Shown here in pieces: positions 16,194 through 24,051 of a stretch of DNA of 26,469 nucleotides. The stretch's first letter is position 1; every line of letters begins with the position of its first letter. The notes below the pieces were generated by a model. It was not told the DNA's origin, did no database searches, and saw only the letters and a list, made by a program, of their open reading frames with translations. Position numbers and translations under genes: made by a program. The stretch covers positions 1-26,469 of the forward strand of contig JABMPI010000280.1 in NCBI GenBank assembly GCA_013203755.1, given 5' to 3'. The DNA comes from Bacteroidota bacterium. Lineage in GTDB: Bacteria; Bacteroidota; Bacteroidia; Bacteroidales; Prolixibacteraceae.

Positions 16194-16658
16194 ATGGGAA
16201 AATGTATAATTAACAACTACGATGAATTTGCGGCACTCCAGGGGAAAGTAATTGGCGTTTCGGATTATATTCAGATAAGTCAGGAGCAGATTGACAAATT
16301 TGCAGATGCAACATTGGATTATCAATGGATTCATACCGATCCGGAACGCGCTGCAAAAGAGTCGCCATTTAAAACAACCATTGCACATGGTTACCTTACA
16401 ACTTCGATGTTAACCTATTTATGGTTTAATGTTGTTGATATTCGGAATGTAAAAATGATTGTGAACTATGGAATTGAAAAATTACGTTTTCAACAACCTG
16501 TTAAAGTGAACGATAAAATTAGAGCCACTGTTTCTTTGCAAGACATTAAAAATTTGCGTGGTATTGCTAAAGTACAGGTAAAAATTATTGTAGATATTGA
16601 AGGACAAAGAAAACCTGCCTACGATGCGCTGGTTACTTTTCTTTATCATTTTGAATAA
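16194..16658 (+). CDS. MaoC-like (NodN subfamily) dehydratase/hydratase
   Basis: Hot-dog fold enzyme of 154 residues, probably hydrating (R)-specific enoyl-CoA substrates in the cytoplasm. The active-site block is DYQWIHTDPERA, with catalytic Asp42 and His47, followed by the conserved TTIAHGYLT (61-69). The QWIH form, rather than NPxH, is what NodN-type MaoC proteins carry. Length matches the family (about 150). No neighbour belongs to fatty acid metabolism, so the substrate is open. It is divergent from the EamA gene with 187 nt between the starts. Confidence 0.93.
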   Translation: MGKCIINNYDEFAALQGKVIGVSDYIQISQEQIDKFADATLDYQWIHTDPERAAKESPFKTTIAHGYLTTSMLTYLWFNVVDIRNVKMIVNYGIEKLRFQQPVKVNDKIRATVSLQDIKNLRGIAKVQVKIIVDIEGQRKPAYDALVTFLYHFE

Positions 16659-16928
16659 TGTATAAAGTATTTGACAATGATTTTTATTTGTTGTTGGCAA
16701 ATACTACAATTGAAAGGATTTCATCTGTGCCTTAACTAATGAAATACTTTTTTTTATATTGCTTTTCTTATCTGTTTTTCCAATGGTTGATATTCAGCTA
16801 TATTACGATTGCATTGTTTGGTTAACTATATACTAAACAAATAATTAGTTTAGTTAAGAGAAATTTTATTAAACTTAGCCAGTGAGTAGTAATACCAAAT
16901 AGGTATTAAGATGATTGATAAAAAAAAT

Positions 16929-17026
16929 GAATTGTTTTTTTCTTATTCGAAGCGAAAAATATTTTTATCCGTCGGCTGACGGACGAAACGATTTTTCAAT
17001 AAAAAAGAAGGGAAAAAGAAACAATT
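16929..17026. repeat. Decayed ~97-bp imperfect palindrome in the 16659-17305 gap
   Basis: The centre is TCCGTC GGCT GACGGA (16968-16983). Moving outward, AAAAAT (left) pairs with ATTTTT (right), TTCTTATT with AATAAAAAAGAA, and AATTGTTT with AAACAATT at the ends. The rest of the 646-nt gap has no gene-sized open frame. It also holds small perfect hairpins: ACTAAAC/GTTTAGT (16832-16854), AATACC/GGTATT (16891-16907), ATATCAA/TTGATAT (17027-17045) and ATTCTCA/TGAGAAT (17148-17165). Confidence 0.5.
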
Positions 17027-17241
17027 ATATCAATTATATTGATATGTTTTTGGTAATACAAGTTTCATAATTCTGGTGGAGTTTATTTCATTCCTTTATA
17101 TTTTTCATTTTCAGTGGAAACTCATGTAACTCGTTTTTTATTTTATCATTCTCATATTTGAGAATTGTAATTTGTATGCTCGTTTCTAATCTATTGCATT
17201 AGTACAATTTTTAATCTGTGTGACAAATTTCTGAGAAATAA

Positions 17242-17272
17242 TTTGGCTGATGTGTAATTTTTTATACCTTCG
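17242..17272 (+). promoter_or_regulatory. Promoter of the rhodanese-thioredoxin gene
   Basis: TTTG (17242-17245) is followed after 19 nt by TACCTTCG (17265-17272), one mismatch from TAnnTTTG and followed by GC. Spacing and position, 33 nt before the ATG, are as expected for the phylum. Confidence 0.75.
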
Positions 17273-17305
17273 CGCTATTATATATATAAATATAGATTAT
17301 TAGAT

Positions 17306-18019
17306 ATGTTGAGATTATTATTCAGTTTTGCATTTAGTGTTATATTAATGATAGGTGCAAATGCACAGGTACTTCAGCAGGTAAATGCAAATAAGTTTCA
17401 GGAGTTGACTAAGACGGGTGAAGGTATTATTTTGGATGTTCGCACGTCACAAGAATATTCGCGTGGGCATATTGAAGGATCAACTTTAATTAGTGTGTCT
17501 GACAGGGAGTTTGTAAATAAGGTTAATTTGTTACAAAAAGATAAACCGGTTTATCTCTATTGCTTAACTGGAAGTAGGAGTAGTGCAGCGGCAAATTATA
17601 TGGCAAAAATAGGTTTTAATAAATTGTACAATTTACAACAAGGAATTATGGATTGGAACCGACGTGGATTTCCAACTGTTCAAAGCGAAGTAACTGTAGC
17701 CAGCGAAAATGTTGAATACTCCGAAGAGAGCTTTCAAAAACTGATTAGTTCTGAAAAAGTTGTATTAATTGATTTTCATGCTCCATGGTGTGCTCCCTGT
17801 AAAAAAATGAGCCCTGTAATTGAAAAGCTGGCCAAAGACTATAAAGGAAAAGCAAAAATTGAAAAAGTAGATGTTGAAGCCAATAAAGCAATAACCAAAA
17901 CTTATCAGGTGCAGACTATTCCAGGTTTTGTTTTGTTTAAAGATGGACAAAAAGTTTGGAGCCATAAAGGAATAATTACATATAATGAGCTGTCTAAAAC
18001 AATTCAACAATATCTATAA
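17306..18019 (+). CDS. Exported rhodanese-thioredoxin fusion protein
   Basis: Envelope thiol/sulfur protein of 237 residues. A signal peptide (1-20, ending GANA) precedes a rhodanese-like domain (about 24-115) with active-site loop CLTGSR, Cys86, and then a thioredoxin domain (about 130-237) with WCAPC (161-165) and the cis-Pro region TIPGF. The rhodanese cysteine could carry a persulfide or be a substrate for the thioredoxin module (inference). No lipobox or membrane anchor is seen, so the product is probably soluble in the periplasm. Both active sites are intact. It has its own promoter and is convergent with the remnant and phosphatase gene downstream. Confidence 0.94.
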   Translation: MLRLLFSFAFSVILMIGANAQVLQQVNANKFQELTKTGEGIILDVRTSQEYSRGHIEGSTLISVSDREFVNKVNLLQKDKPVYLYCLTGSRSSAAANYMAKIGFNKLYNLQQGIMDWNRRGFPTVQSEVTVASENVEYSEESFQKLISSEKVVLIDFHAPWCAPCKKMSPVIEKLAKDYKGKAKIEKVDVEANKAITKTYQVQTIPGFVLFKDGQKVWSHKGIITYNELSKTIQQYL

Positions 18020-18364
18020 TTATCTAATTGTCTGGAGAAAATTTAAATTCACTTGATATATATTTTTGTAAGTGGTTTTTCTAAAATTGAAAATAAACAG
18101 TTCAAAAAGGTTTGGCAACAAATAGGTTTCCCTTGCGGAAGGGTCATTCAAACATTTTTTAAGACTAGCAATAACGAATTTGTAATATTTAAACAACGTT
18201 GATTTGGGGATTTTACAATCGTAAGTATTTTCCCATTTAGGAATACTTTTTCTGGCTTTAGGTAAATTGACCACTATTAAATCTTTGAATTGATTACTGT
18301 CGTTTCCGGACTGAATAGTTATGAATTGAATTGGAATAAGGAATCCTGGATATCTGTTAAGGAA
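18020..18364 (-). pseudogene. Open frame of 114 codons without an ATG; probable gene remnant
   Basis: The minus-strand frame is open from just after a stop at 18365-18367 to the stop at 18020-18022. The only plausible start is a GTG at 18274, in mid-frame. The product is Lys/Leu/Phe-rich and looks protein-like (for example IPKSTLFKYYKFVIASLKK and LLPNLFELFIFNFRK). An open frame this long is unlikely by chance in intergenic DNA this AT-rich. I do not recognise the family. It is best read as the decayed end of a lost gene, or less likely a small gene starting at GTG. Confidence 0.35.
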
Positions 18365-18388
18365 TTAAATTGCGCTGAGAGCAAAGTT

Positions 18389-18859
18389 CTAGCTTAATTT
18401 CTCCATCAATCTTTCGCAAGCGTCTTCCAACAAATCAAGAACCAGCTCAAAGCCAGCATCACCTCCGTAATAAGGATCTGGTACTTCATCGTATTCCAAC
18501 TCTTTGCTAAAATCGGTTATTTTATAAAGTTTGTCTAAATGGGCTTCGTTTCGCGCCATATTTTCCAGATTGCGCATGTTTTCGTTATCCATTCCAATTA
18601 CATAATCAAAATAATCGAAATCGGTATTCGGATTGAATTTGCGCGAAAGGCTTGTTAGGTTGAATCCTCTTTTAATGGCGTGAGATTGCATTCTGCCATC
18701 TGCAGGTCCGCCTTCATGCCAGCCCGATGTTCCCGCAGAATCAATTTCGAAGTTGTTCTGAAGCCCTGCATTTTTAACTACACCTGTAAAAACAGCTTCG
18801 GCGCTTGGCGAGCGACAAATGTTACCCAGACAAACAAATAATACTTTAGTTTTATCCAT
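18389..18859 (-). CDS. Low molecular weight protein-tyrosine phosphatase
   Basis: Cytoplasmic phosphatase of 156 residues that removes phosphate from tyrosine (or, in some relatives, arginine). The P-loop CLGNICRS starts at Cys10, with Arg16 completing CX5R, and the general acid is Asp128 in VPDPYYGG. Length is normal. No polysaccharide-export tyrosine kinase gene is nearby, so its partner is unknown. It is downstream of aroE in the same direction; the 83-nt gap contains a REP-like palindrome at the end of aroE and a 9-bp hairpin (18886-18919). Confidence 0.95.
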   Translation of the reverse strand: MDKTKVLFVCLGNICRSPSAEAVFTGVVKNAGLQNNFEIDSAGTSGWHEGGPADGRMQSHAIKRGFNLTSLSRKFNPNTDFDYFDYVIGMDNENMRNLENMARNEAHLDKLYKITDFSKELEYDEVPDPYYGGDAGFELVLDLLEDACERLMEKLS

Positions 18860-18885
18860 TTTTTTAAACGATTTTTGAATACTAA

Positions 18886-18919
18886 AATGTTCGAAATTAG
18901 CTTGTCATAATCGAGCATT
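18886..18919. other. Hairpin in the aroE-phosphatase gap
   Basis: AATGTTCGA (18886-18894) is complementary to TCGAGCATT (18911-18919) apart from one position that would be a G-U or A-C pair, around a 16-nt loop. It is 27 nt upstream of the phosphatase start codon. Its role is unknown. Confidence 0.4.
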
Positions 18920-18920
18920 T

Positions 18921-18946
18921 TTAATTCTCCCCTTTGGGGAGATTAA
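18921..18946. repeat. REP-like palindrome overlapping the end of aroE
   Basis: TCTCCCC (18926-18932) pairs with GGGGAGA (18936-18942) around TTT, and TTAA on either side extends the stem past one bulged T. Its right arm (18943-18946) includes the aroE stop codon; the adjoining AGAGGGG sequence encodes the last residues of AroE. It resembles a CTCCCC...GGGGAG repeat common in Bacteroidota (from memory). Confidence 0.65.
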
Positions 18947-19698
18947 GAGGGGTAATTTTCGTTCCAAATTTCGTAAGCTTTTACGGCCTGTTGCAATAAC
19001 ATTTCGTAACCATTTTTTATAGCAGCTCCATTCGCCTCTCCTTTTGCAAGAAACTGGGTGACTTCCGGATTGTAAACCAAATCGAAAAGCAAATGTTTAT
19101 CGGTTATAAATTCATAAGGTATATTAGCAAAAGTATCTACCTTGGGGTAGGTTCCCAAAGGAGTAGCATTAATAATTAGAAGTCGTTCAGTTATTATCTT
19201 TTCGTTAATGTCCTGGTAACGAATCTCATGCTCTTTTAATTCTTCAATTGACGCAGAAATATACTCAATCCCCAATTTCGATAAAACATATTTTAATGCT
19301 TTTGATGCACCACCAGTACCTAAAATCAATGCTTTTTTATGGTGTTCTTTTAGCAATGGTTTTAACGACGTTTCAAATCCGTAAGTATCTGTATTAAATC
19401 CTTTTAAATGAACTCCTGATTCAGTTCTTGTAACCTGAATTGTATTTACAGCACCAATTTCGCGAGCTGAATCATTCAATTCATCTAAAAAAGGAATAAC
19501 CTGTTCTTTGTATGGAATTGTAACATTCAAGCCAATAATCTCAGGATTATTTTTTATGACTTCAGGGAATTTATCGATACTATCTATTTCAAAATTCTGG
19601 TAAGTAGATTCTATTTTTTCTATTTCAAATTTCTCAGTAAAATATCGTTTCGAAAAAGAGTGGGTGAGTGGGTATCCGAGTAATCCGTATCGTTTCAT
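18943..19698 (-). CDS. aroE: Shikimate dehydrogenase
   Basis: Reduces 3-dehydroshikimate to shikimate with NADPH in aromatic amino acid synthesis. 251 residues, usual for Bacteroidota. Shikimate-binding residues are in GYPLTHSFSK (8-17), catalytic Lys64 in NVTIPYKEQ, Asn85 in AVNTI and catalytic Asp104 in FNTDTYG. The NADP-binding loop is LGTGGASKAL (126-135), followed by INATPLG (176-182) and YEMLLQQA near the end. The final residues after EIWNEN (YPS and stop) derive from a repeat palindrome. The only aromatic-pathway gene seen here, it lies 72 nt downstream of popT, with a short heptad array in between. Confidence 0.96.
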   Translation of the reverse strand: MKRYGLLGYPLTHSFSKRYFTEKFEIEKIESTYQNFEIDSIDKFPEVIKNNPEIIGLNVTIPYKEQVIPFLDELNDSAREIGAVNTIQVTRTESGVHLKGFNTDTYGFETSLKPLLKEHHKKALILGTGGASKALKYVLSKLGIEYISASIEELKEHEIRYQDINEKIITERLLIINATPLGTYPKVDTFANIPYEFITDKHLLFDLVYNPEVTQFLAKGEANGAAIKNGYEMLLQQAVKAYEIWNENYPS

Positions 19699-19707
19699 AA
19701 CTTAAGT

Positions 19708-19742
19708 TAGATTTTAGTATCAAGTATCAAGATGCAACATTG
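19708..19742 (+). repeat. Short heptad array between popT and aroE
   Basis: In-phase 7-mers TAGATTT, TAGTATC, AAGTATC, AAGATGC, AACATTG fill the gap just upstream of aroE. The AAGTATC unit recurs at 25003 and resembles the AAGTNNN units flanking the four-helix-bundle gene. Confidence 0.5.
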
Positions 19743-19770
19743 ATTTTTATCGCCAATATAATTGAGTATT

Positions 19771-20712
19771 TTAACTTTCTGTGGTCGGTTTTTTTGTAAT
19801 ACCTTCAATTACAAATATTAGGACAAAACCTACAACTGCAAGTAAAATTGCACCTGGTAATAAAGCATCGTTCCCGGTAATTTGTTCAAATGTTCCCGGA
19901 AAAATATTGCTTTCAGCAAGCGGTTTAATCTCTCCGTGGCGGTCGAGAAATGTTTCGGTAACTTCTTTCCATGGCCACACTTTATTTAAAGAACCAACCA
20001 TAAAACCGGCTAAAACTGCAATGGTTATGTTGTGGTATTTTTTCAATAACCACGACAATACATTCGAAAAGGCTATAATTCCAATAACTGCTCCAGCTAA
20101 AAAGGTTAGTATAATAGCAATTTCGAAATTGCCAACGGCTTCAAGTACAAACTTATACATGCCTAGTAAAACCAAAATAAAGCTGCCCGAAATGCCGGGA
20201 AGTATCATTGCGCAAATGGCAATTGCCCCCGAAATGAAAATAAATAAATAGGTAGTGTTGGCTTCGGCAGGCGAAATTACGGTAATTAAATAAGCAATTG
20301 CAATTCCAACTATTCCCGCTGTTACAGTTCCAAAGTTCCATTTTTTAATGGTGCGGGCAACATAAATTGCAGATGCCACAATCAGCCCAAAGAAGAAGGC
20401 CCAAACCAAAATTGGGAAGGTGTTTAATAAAAACTCCAATCCTTTTGCCAGCGAAAATATACTTATTCCAACTCCGAGGAAAATACTAATTAGAAATGTC
20501 CCGTTTATTGCTGTCCAAAATGCGGCAAATTGTCCGGTAAAGAAAAGTTTTAAAGTTTTAAGGTTTACCGATTTTATGGAGTTAATTAACTCTTCGTAAA
20601 TGCCGGTTATAAACGCAATGGTTCCGCCCGAAACCCCCGGAACAACATCTGCTGCTCCCATTGCCATTCCTTTTAAAACTAAAATTAAGTATTCTTTTAT
20701 GGTCCCGTTCAT
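19771..20712 (-). CDS. popT: DUF368 polyprenyl-phosphate transporter (PopT family)
   Basis: Integral membrane protein of 313 residues with about eight to ten hydrophobic helices. The DUF368 hallmark appears near the start (MAMGAADVVPGVSGGTIAF) and is repeated in inverted-topology form in the second half (MILPGISGSFILVLLGMY), as in the family. DUF368 proteins have been linked to return of undecaprenyl phosphate across the membrane for cell-wall and polysaccharide synthesis; the role here is by family. The upstream 173-nt gap to the TPR gene contains two back-to-back heptad arrays, one of which ends only 7 nt from the start codon. Confidence 0.93.
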   Translation of the reverse strand: MNGTIKEYLILVLKGMAMGAADVVPGVSGGTIAFITGIYEELINSIKSVNLKTLKLFFTGQFAAFWTAINGTFLISIFLGVGISIFSLAKGLEFLLNTFPILVWAFFFGLIVASAIYVARTIKKWNFGTVTAGIVGIAIAYLITVISPAEANTTYLFIFISGAIAICAMILPGISGSFILVLLGMYKFVLEAVGNFEIAIILTFLAGAVIGIIAFSNVLSWLLKKYHNITIAVLAGFMVGSLNKVWPWKEVTETFLDRHGEIKPLAESNIFPGTFEQITGNDALLPGAILLAVVGFVLIFVIEGITKKPTTES

Positions 20713-20719
20713 GAGTAGT

Positions 20720-20811
20720 TTTAATTGTTAGTTAGAAATTCGACATCGAATATTGATTATTGGGAATTGAAATAAAAATAGTCAATATCGAATGTTCAAT
20801 AATCAATTTTC
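20720..20811. repeat. Back-to-back inverted heptad arrays upstream of popT
   Basis: The left array (20720-20768) has seven in-phase 7-mers, mostly ending ATT: TTTAATT, GTTAGTT, AGAAATT, CGACATC, GAATATT, GATTATT, GGGAATT. The right array (20784-20811) has four 7-mers beginning AAT: AATATCG, AATGTTC, AATAATC, AATTTTC. The arrays are inverted relative to each other; ATTGATTATTG (20752-20762) pairs perfectly with CAATAATCAAT (20797-20807). Only 15 nt separate them, with no cargo gene. Confidence 0.65.
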
Positions 20812-20885
20812 AAAGAAAACAAATAATTAAATATTGGTTGTGGAATTTAATTAGGTAATACAAAAATGATGAAAACAGATCTTAT

Positions 20886-22304
20886 TTATTTATCAATATT
20901 ATCCTTTTTGAAATTGTCAACCAGTTTTTTAAGTTTTCTGTTTTTTGTCGACTTTGGAAAAATATCAAAAAGGTAATTAATTTGTTCAAAGTCTTGTTTC
21001 ATCGAAATTAAAAGCATTTCAAAAGCCTCTTTCTCTTTTTTATCTTCAAGTAAAAGTGCCACCAAACGATATTTTAAAATAGAATCGGAATTGTTTTTTA
21101 TACCTCTTTTTAAAATGCGAATGGCATTATTATGCTCGTTATGTTTTGTAAGAACATCAACCCATGTTAGCCAAACCTCAGTATTTCCTGCATCAATTCT
21201 AGCTGCTTTTTTGAGTGCATTTATTGCACTTACCTGATTGTTGAAATCGTTATTGACTTTTCCAAGTGTTAGCCAGAACTCCGCATTTAAGTTGTCAATT
21301 TTAATGGCTTTTTTAATGTGCCTAATACTGTCTTCAAACTGTTGATCAATCCATGATAGTAAGCCAAGCCCAAACCATGCAGTATCGTTTTTCGAATTTA
21401 TTTTTAGTGCCTTTTTATAATGGAGTTCCGATTCTTTGTGGTTCTCAAGGTTTAGAAAACACTCGCCAATATAACAATATGCATCGGCGTTTTCGGGTTC
21501 GAGTTTAATGTATTCCTGGTATTTTACTATGGCTTCCTCAAATTTTTCTGAATTGGCAAGTGCGTTGCCAATGTTAAAAAGAGCCATGTGGAAATCGTCG
21601 TTTAAAACCATTGCAAATTCATACGCTTCAATGGCTTTTTTATGTTTGTCGGATTTGTTGTAAACTGTCCCTAAATTAAACCAAACGGTGTGGTTAAATG
21701 GGTCGATGTCCAGGTAACTGTTGTAATATTTTATACTTTTTTTATACTTGCCAGTTTGGTCGCAAAAAAAGCCCAGATCGTACAAAGCCATTTCATTTGT
21801 TGCATTGGCTTTTATCGTTTGTTCAAAATAATGGATGGCTTTTGAAATTTCGCCTACCTGAATATACGAAGAACCAATGTGATACAAAATTTCATCCATT
21901 TCGTTCCCCGCATATTTTATTGCTTTCCTAAACGATAGTAAAGCTTCGGTTTCGTTGCCCATAACCATACGTGCCGAACCTTTTAGTAAATGCACATCCG
22001 GGTTGGTTGAATCTACTTTTTCTGCAAAATGAAGGTATTGCAACGATTTTTCGTATTTGCCTTTATTAATAAGAACCTGAGCATATTTCAGCTGAAGTGG
22101 AACTGCATTTGGATGGATTTGAATACCTTGTTTGGCAGCAATTTCCGAACCTTGTAAATCTCCTTCATCCAGCAACTGCTCTACAATTCCCTCAAATTCC
22201 GACACATCGAAATACTTTGTACTGCCTGAAATGAGTGAACGCTTAAAACGGTCAACCGCCCCAATTATATCTTCGTCCCTGTAATTTTCTCTATCCTCGT
22301 TCAT
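20886..22304 (-). CDS. Tetratricopeptide repeat protein
   Basis: 472-residue helical repeat protein made of about 11-12 TPR units from about residue 45 to 440, with typical patterns such as ALYDLGFFCDQTGKYKKSIKYY and AWFGLGLLSWIDQQFEDSI. No signal peptide and no membrane segment is seen, so it is probably cytoplasmic and acts as a protein-binding scaffold. Related proteins are common in Bacteroidota but have no assigned role. The gene starts 51 nt after the DUF4301 gene ends and is probably co-transcribed with it, or uses the -7 box at 22323-22330. Confidence 0.93.
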   Translation of the reverse strand: MNEDRENYRDEDIIGAVDRFKRSLISGSTKYFDVSEFEGIVEQLLDEGDLQGSEIAAKQGIQIHPNAVPLQLKYAQVLINKGKYEKSLQYLHFAEKVDSTNPDVHLLKGSARMVMGNETEALLSFRKAIKYAGNEMDEILYHIGSSYIQVGEISKAIHYFEQTIKANATNEMALYDLGFFCDQTGKYKKSIKYYNSYLDIDPFNHTVWFNLGTVYNKSDKHKKAIEAYEFAMVLNDDFHMALFNIGNALANSEKFEEAIVKYQEYIKLEPENADAYCYIGECFLNLENHKESELHYKKALKINSKNDTAWFGLGLLSWIDQQFEDSIRHIKKAIKIDNLNAEFWLTLGKVNNDFNNQVSAINALKKAARIDAGNTEVWLTWVDVLTKHNEHNNAIRILKRGIKNNSDSILKYRLVALLLEDKKEKEAFEMLLISMKQDFEQINYLFDIFPKSTKNRKLKKLVDNFKKDNIDK

Positions 22305-22322
22305 TAACTAAAAATCAGTTTG

Positions 22323-22330
22323 CAAAATTA
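22323..22330 (-). promoter_or_regulatory. Possible -7 box for the TPR gene
   Basis: On the minus strand TAATTTTG matches TAnnTTTG exactly, followed by C, 18 nt before the ATG. No clear TTTG is present 19-21 nt upstream. Confidence 0.4.
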
Positions 22331-22355
22331 GTAAATCAGCCCAATAATAAAATAT

Positions 22356-23888
22356 TTATTCCAAGTGTTGTTCCCGCAGTAAATCGTTTACTGTTTTTAC
22401 CGGATTAAAAGTTTCGATTGGTACCTCCACAAACAGAGTATTCCAGTTGCTCATTGCACCGTTCCATAAACCCGGTAACTCCTGTGCTTTAAGCTCTTTC
22501 CCGTCTTTCGACTTTGTTGAAATAAAACCGGTTGCGGGGTCAGTAAATTCTGTTAAGTTAAATTTTTCGCCTTTGTAATTTTTTGTAGCACAAACTAAAT
22601 CAACCGGATTAAAATGGGTTGCATTTTTCACAATATTTTGTTGCTGAACACTTTTCGGGTCTATTTGCGAACTTTCTACTACATGAAGCGAAACAGTTCC
22701 ATCGTTGTTTATTGCCCAAAATGGACCACCACCTGGTTCTCCTTCGTTTTTTACCATCCCACAAACACGAAGCGGACGATTCAATTTTTCTTTTAAATAA
22801 CGGTACAGCTGCTCTTTTTCGGTGTAATATTGATTTTCTGCCGGCTTGGTGTTCAATGTGTTTTCCAGAAAATTAGAGGCTGCTGCTAAAAATGCACTAT
22901 CTAAAGCAGTTGGTCCTTTTTCGTTTAATTCCTTTTGATAAAAGAATAATTTATCCTGAAATTTTAATAACAGTCCTGCAAGTGCTTTTTTATAATCAAT
23001 GGTTGGTTTTTTTAATCGGTCGGGTACAACATTGTCTATGTTTTTTATGAAAATAACATCAGCATCTAAATCATTTAAATTTTCGATTAAAGCACCATGT
23101 CCTGCCGGGCGGAATAACAATTTTCCATCGTTCTCGCGGAAAGGTTCGTTGTTTAAATCAACTGCGATAGTATCTGTAGAAGGTTTTTGTTGGCTAAATG
23201 AAATGTCGAATTTAACATTCAATTCTTTTTCGTAAAGCTCTTTTATTATATCGAGCAGTTTTTCAAATTCAGGTTGATGTTCAGGCGAAACGGTAAAGTG
23301 CAGTTTGGCAACTCCGTTATTGTCTTTTGCATATTTTGCACCTTCAACCAAATGTTCCTCAAAAGGAGTTCGATTGCTCTTTTCATACGCATGAAATTTC
23401 AATAATCCTTTTGGAAGCGAGCCGTAATTTAATCCTTTCGAATTCAACAAAAAACCAATTTTATTTTTTGAGTTTTTTTCTTCTCCCTCTTTTTGTATGG
23501 ATTCTTCAACTTGAGAGGCAAAGGCAAACTGGTTAAATTTTTCGGTGTATTCTTTTGCAGCTTTGTTTTCAGTAAGAACGCTGCTTTCCGAATTGCCATT
23601 TTCAAAGGCCTCCAAAGCTTCAAAAAGCGATTTAAACATTCGGCTGGCGGCACCCGATGCCGGAATAAATTTTAATGGTTTTGCACCTTCAATCACCTTA
23701 TTGTCGAATAATTCAATCCTTTTTATTAAATCTTCCTCGCTTAGGCGAATTATTCCTTTTCCAACAGAAGCGGCAGCCTCAATTTGAAGATATGGAAATC
23801 CGTTTTCGAAATTTACAAGCTGCGAATTTACGGTGTGGAGTTCACTTCCACGGGATGTTATTTGAGTTTTGTCTTTAGCAGAGAACAT
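22356..23888 (-). CDS. DUF4301 family protein
   Basis: Cytoplasmic protein of 510 residues matching DUF4301, a family I know mainly from Bacteroidota with no established function. The block LKFIPASGAASRMFKSLFEAL (residues about 77-97) is Gly/Ser-rich with a following Arg and looks like the nucleotide-binding loop of sugar-phosphate nucleotidyltransferases (compare GGxGTRL). Further conserved-looking blocks are LLFRPAGHGALIENLNDL and RVCGMVKNEGEPGGGPFW. A nucleotidyltransferase-like fold is therefore a reasonable guess, not shown. No signal peptide is present. It is the first gene of the minus-strand cluster running to aroE. Confidence 0.88.
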   Translation of the reverse strand: MFSAKDKTQITSRGSELHTVNSQLVNFENGFPYLQIEAAASVGKGIIRLSEEDLIKRIELFDNKVIEGAKPLKFIPASGAASRMFKSLFEALEAFENGNSESSVLTENKAAKEYTEKFNQFAFASQVEESIQKEGEEKNSKNKIGFLLNSKGLNYGSLPKGLLKFHAYEKSNRTPFEEHLVEGAKYAKDNNGVAKLHFTVSPEHQPEFEKLLDIIKELYEKELNVKFDISFSQQKPSTDTIAVDLNNEPFRENDGKLLFRPAGHGALIENLNDLDADVIFIKNIDNVVPDRLKKPTIDYKKALAGLLLKFQDKLFFYQKELNEKGPTALDSAFLAAASNFLENTLNTKPAENQYYTEKEQLYRYLKEKLNRPLRVCGMVKNEGEPGGGPFWAINNDGTVSLHVVESSQIDPKSVQQQNIVKNATHFNPVDLVCATKNYKGEKFNLTEFTDPATGFISTKSKDGKELKAQELPGLWNGAMSNWNTLFVEVPIETFNPVKTVNDLLREQHLE

Positions 23889-24024
23889 ATAATAGCTATT
23901 TTAGTTGCTTTAAAAGTAGTAATAAGATTCTTTAATTTACAGGTTTAAACAGCCCGAAAAGAGTAAAGTTTTCAATATTTTTTCAACAGTGTAACGGAAT
24001 GGCAATGAGGTGGTGATTTTTACT

Positions 24025-24032
24025 TATTTTTG
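24025..24032 (+). promoter_or_regulatory. Possible -7 box for the radical SAM gene
   Basis: TATTTTTG matches TAnnTTTG exactly and is 20 nt before the ATG at 24052. A TTTG at -33 is missing. Confidence 0.45.
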
Positions 24033-24051
24033 ACATCTCAAAAAAAGATGA

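Noticed and set aside
16667..16704. GTATTTG/CAAATAC as terminator of the MaoC gene
   Set aside because: The 24-nt loop is large, the stem is AT-rich and no T-run follows.
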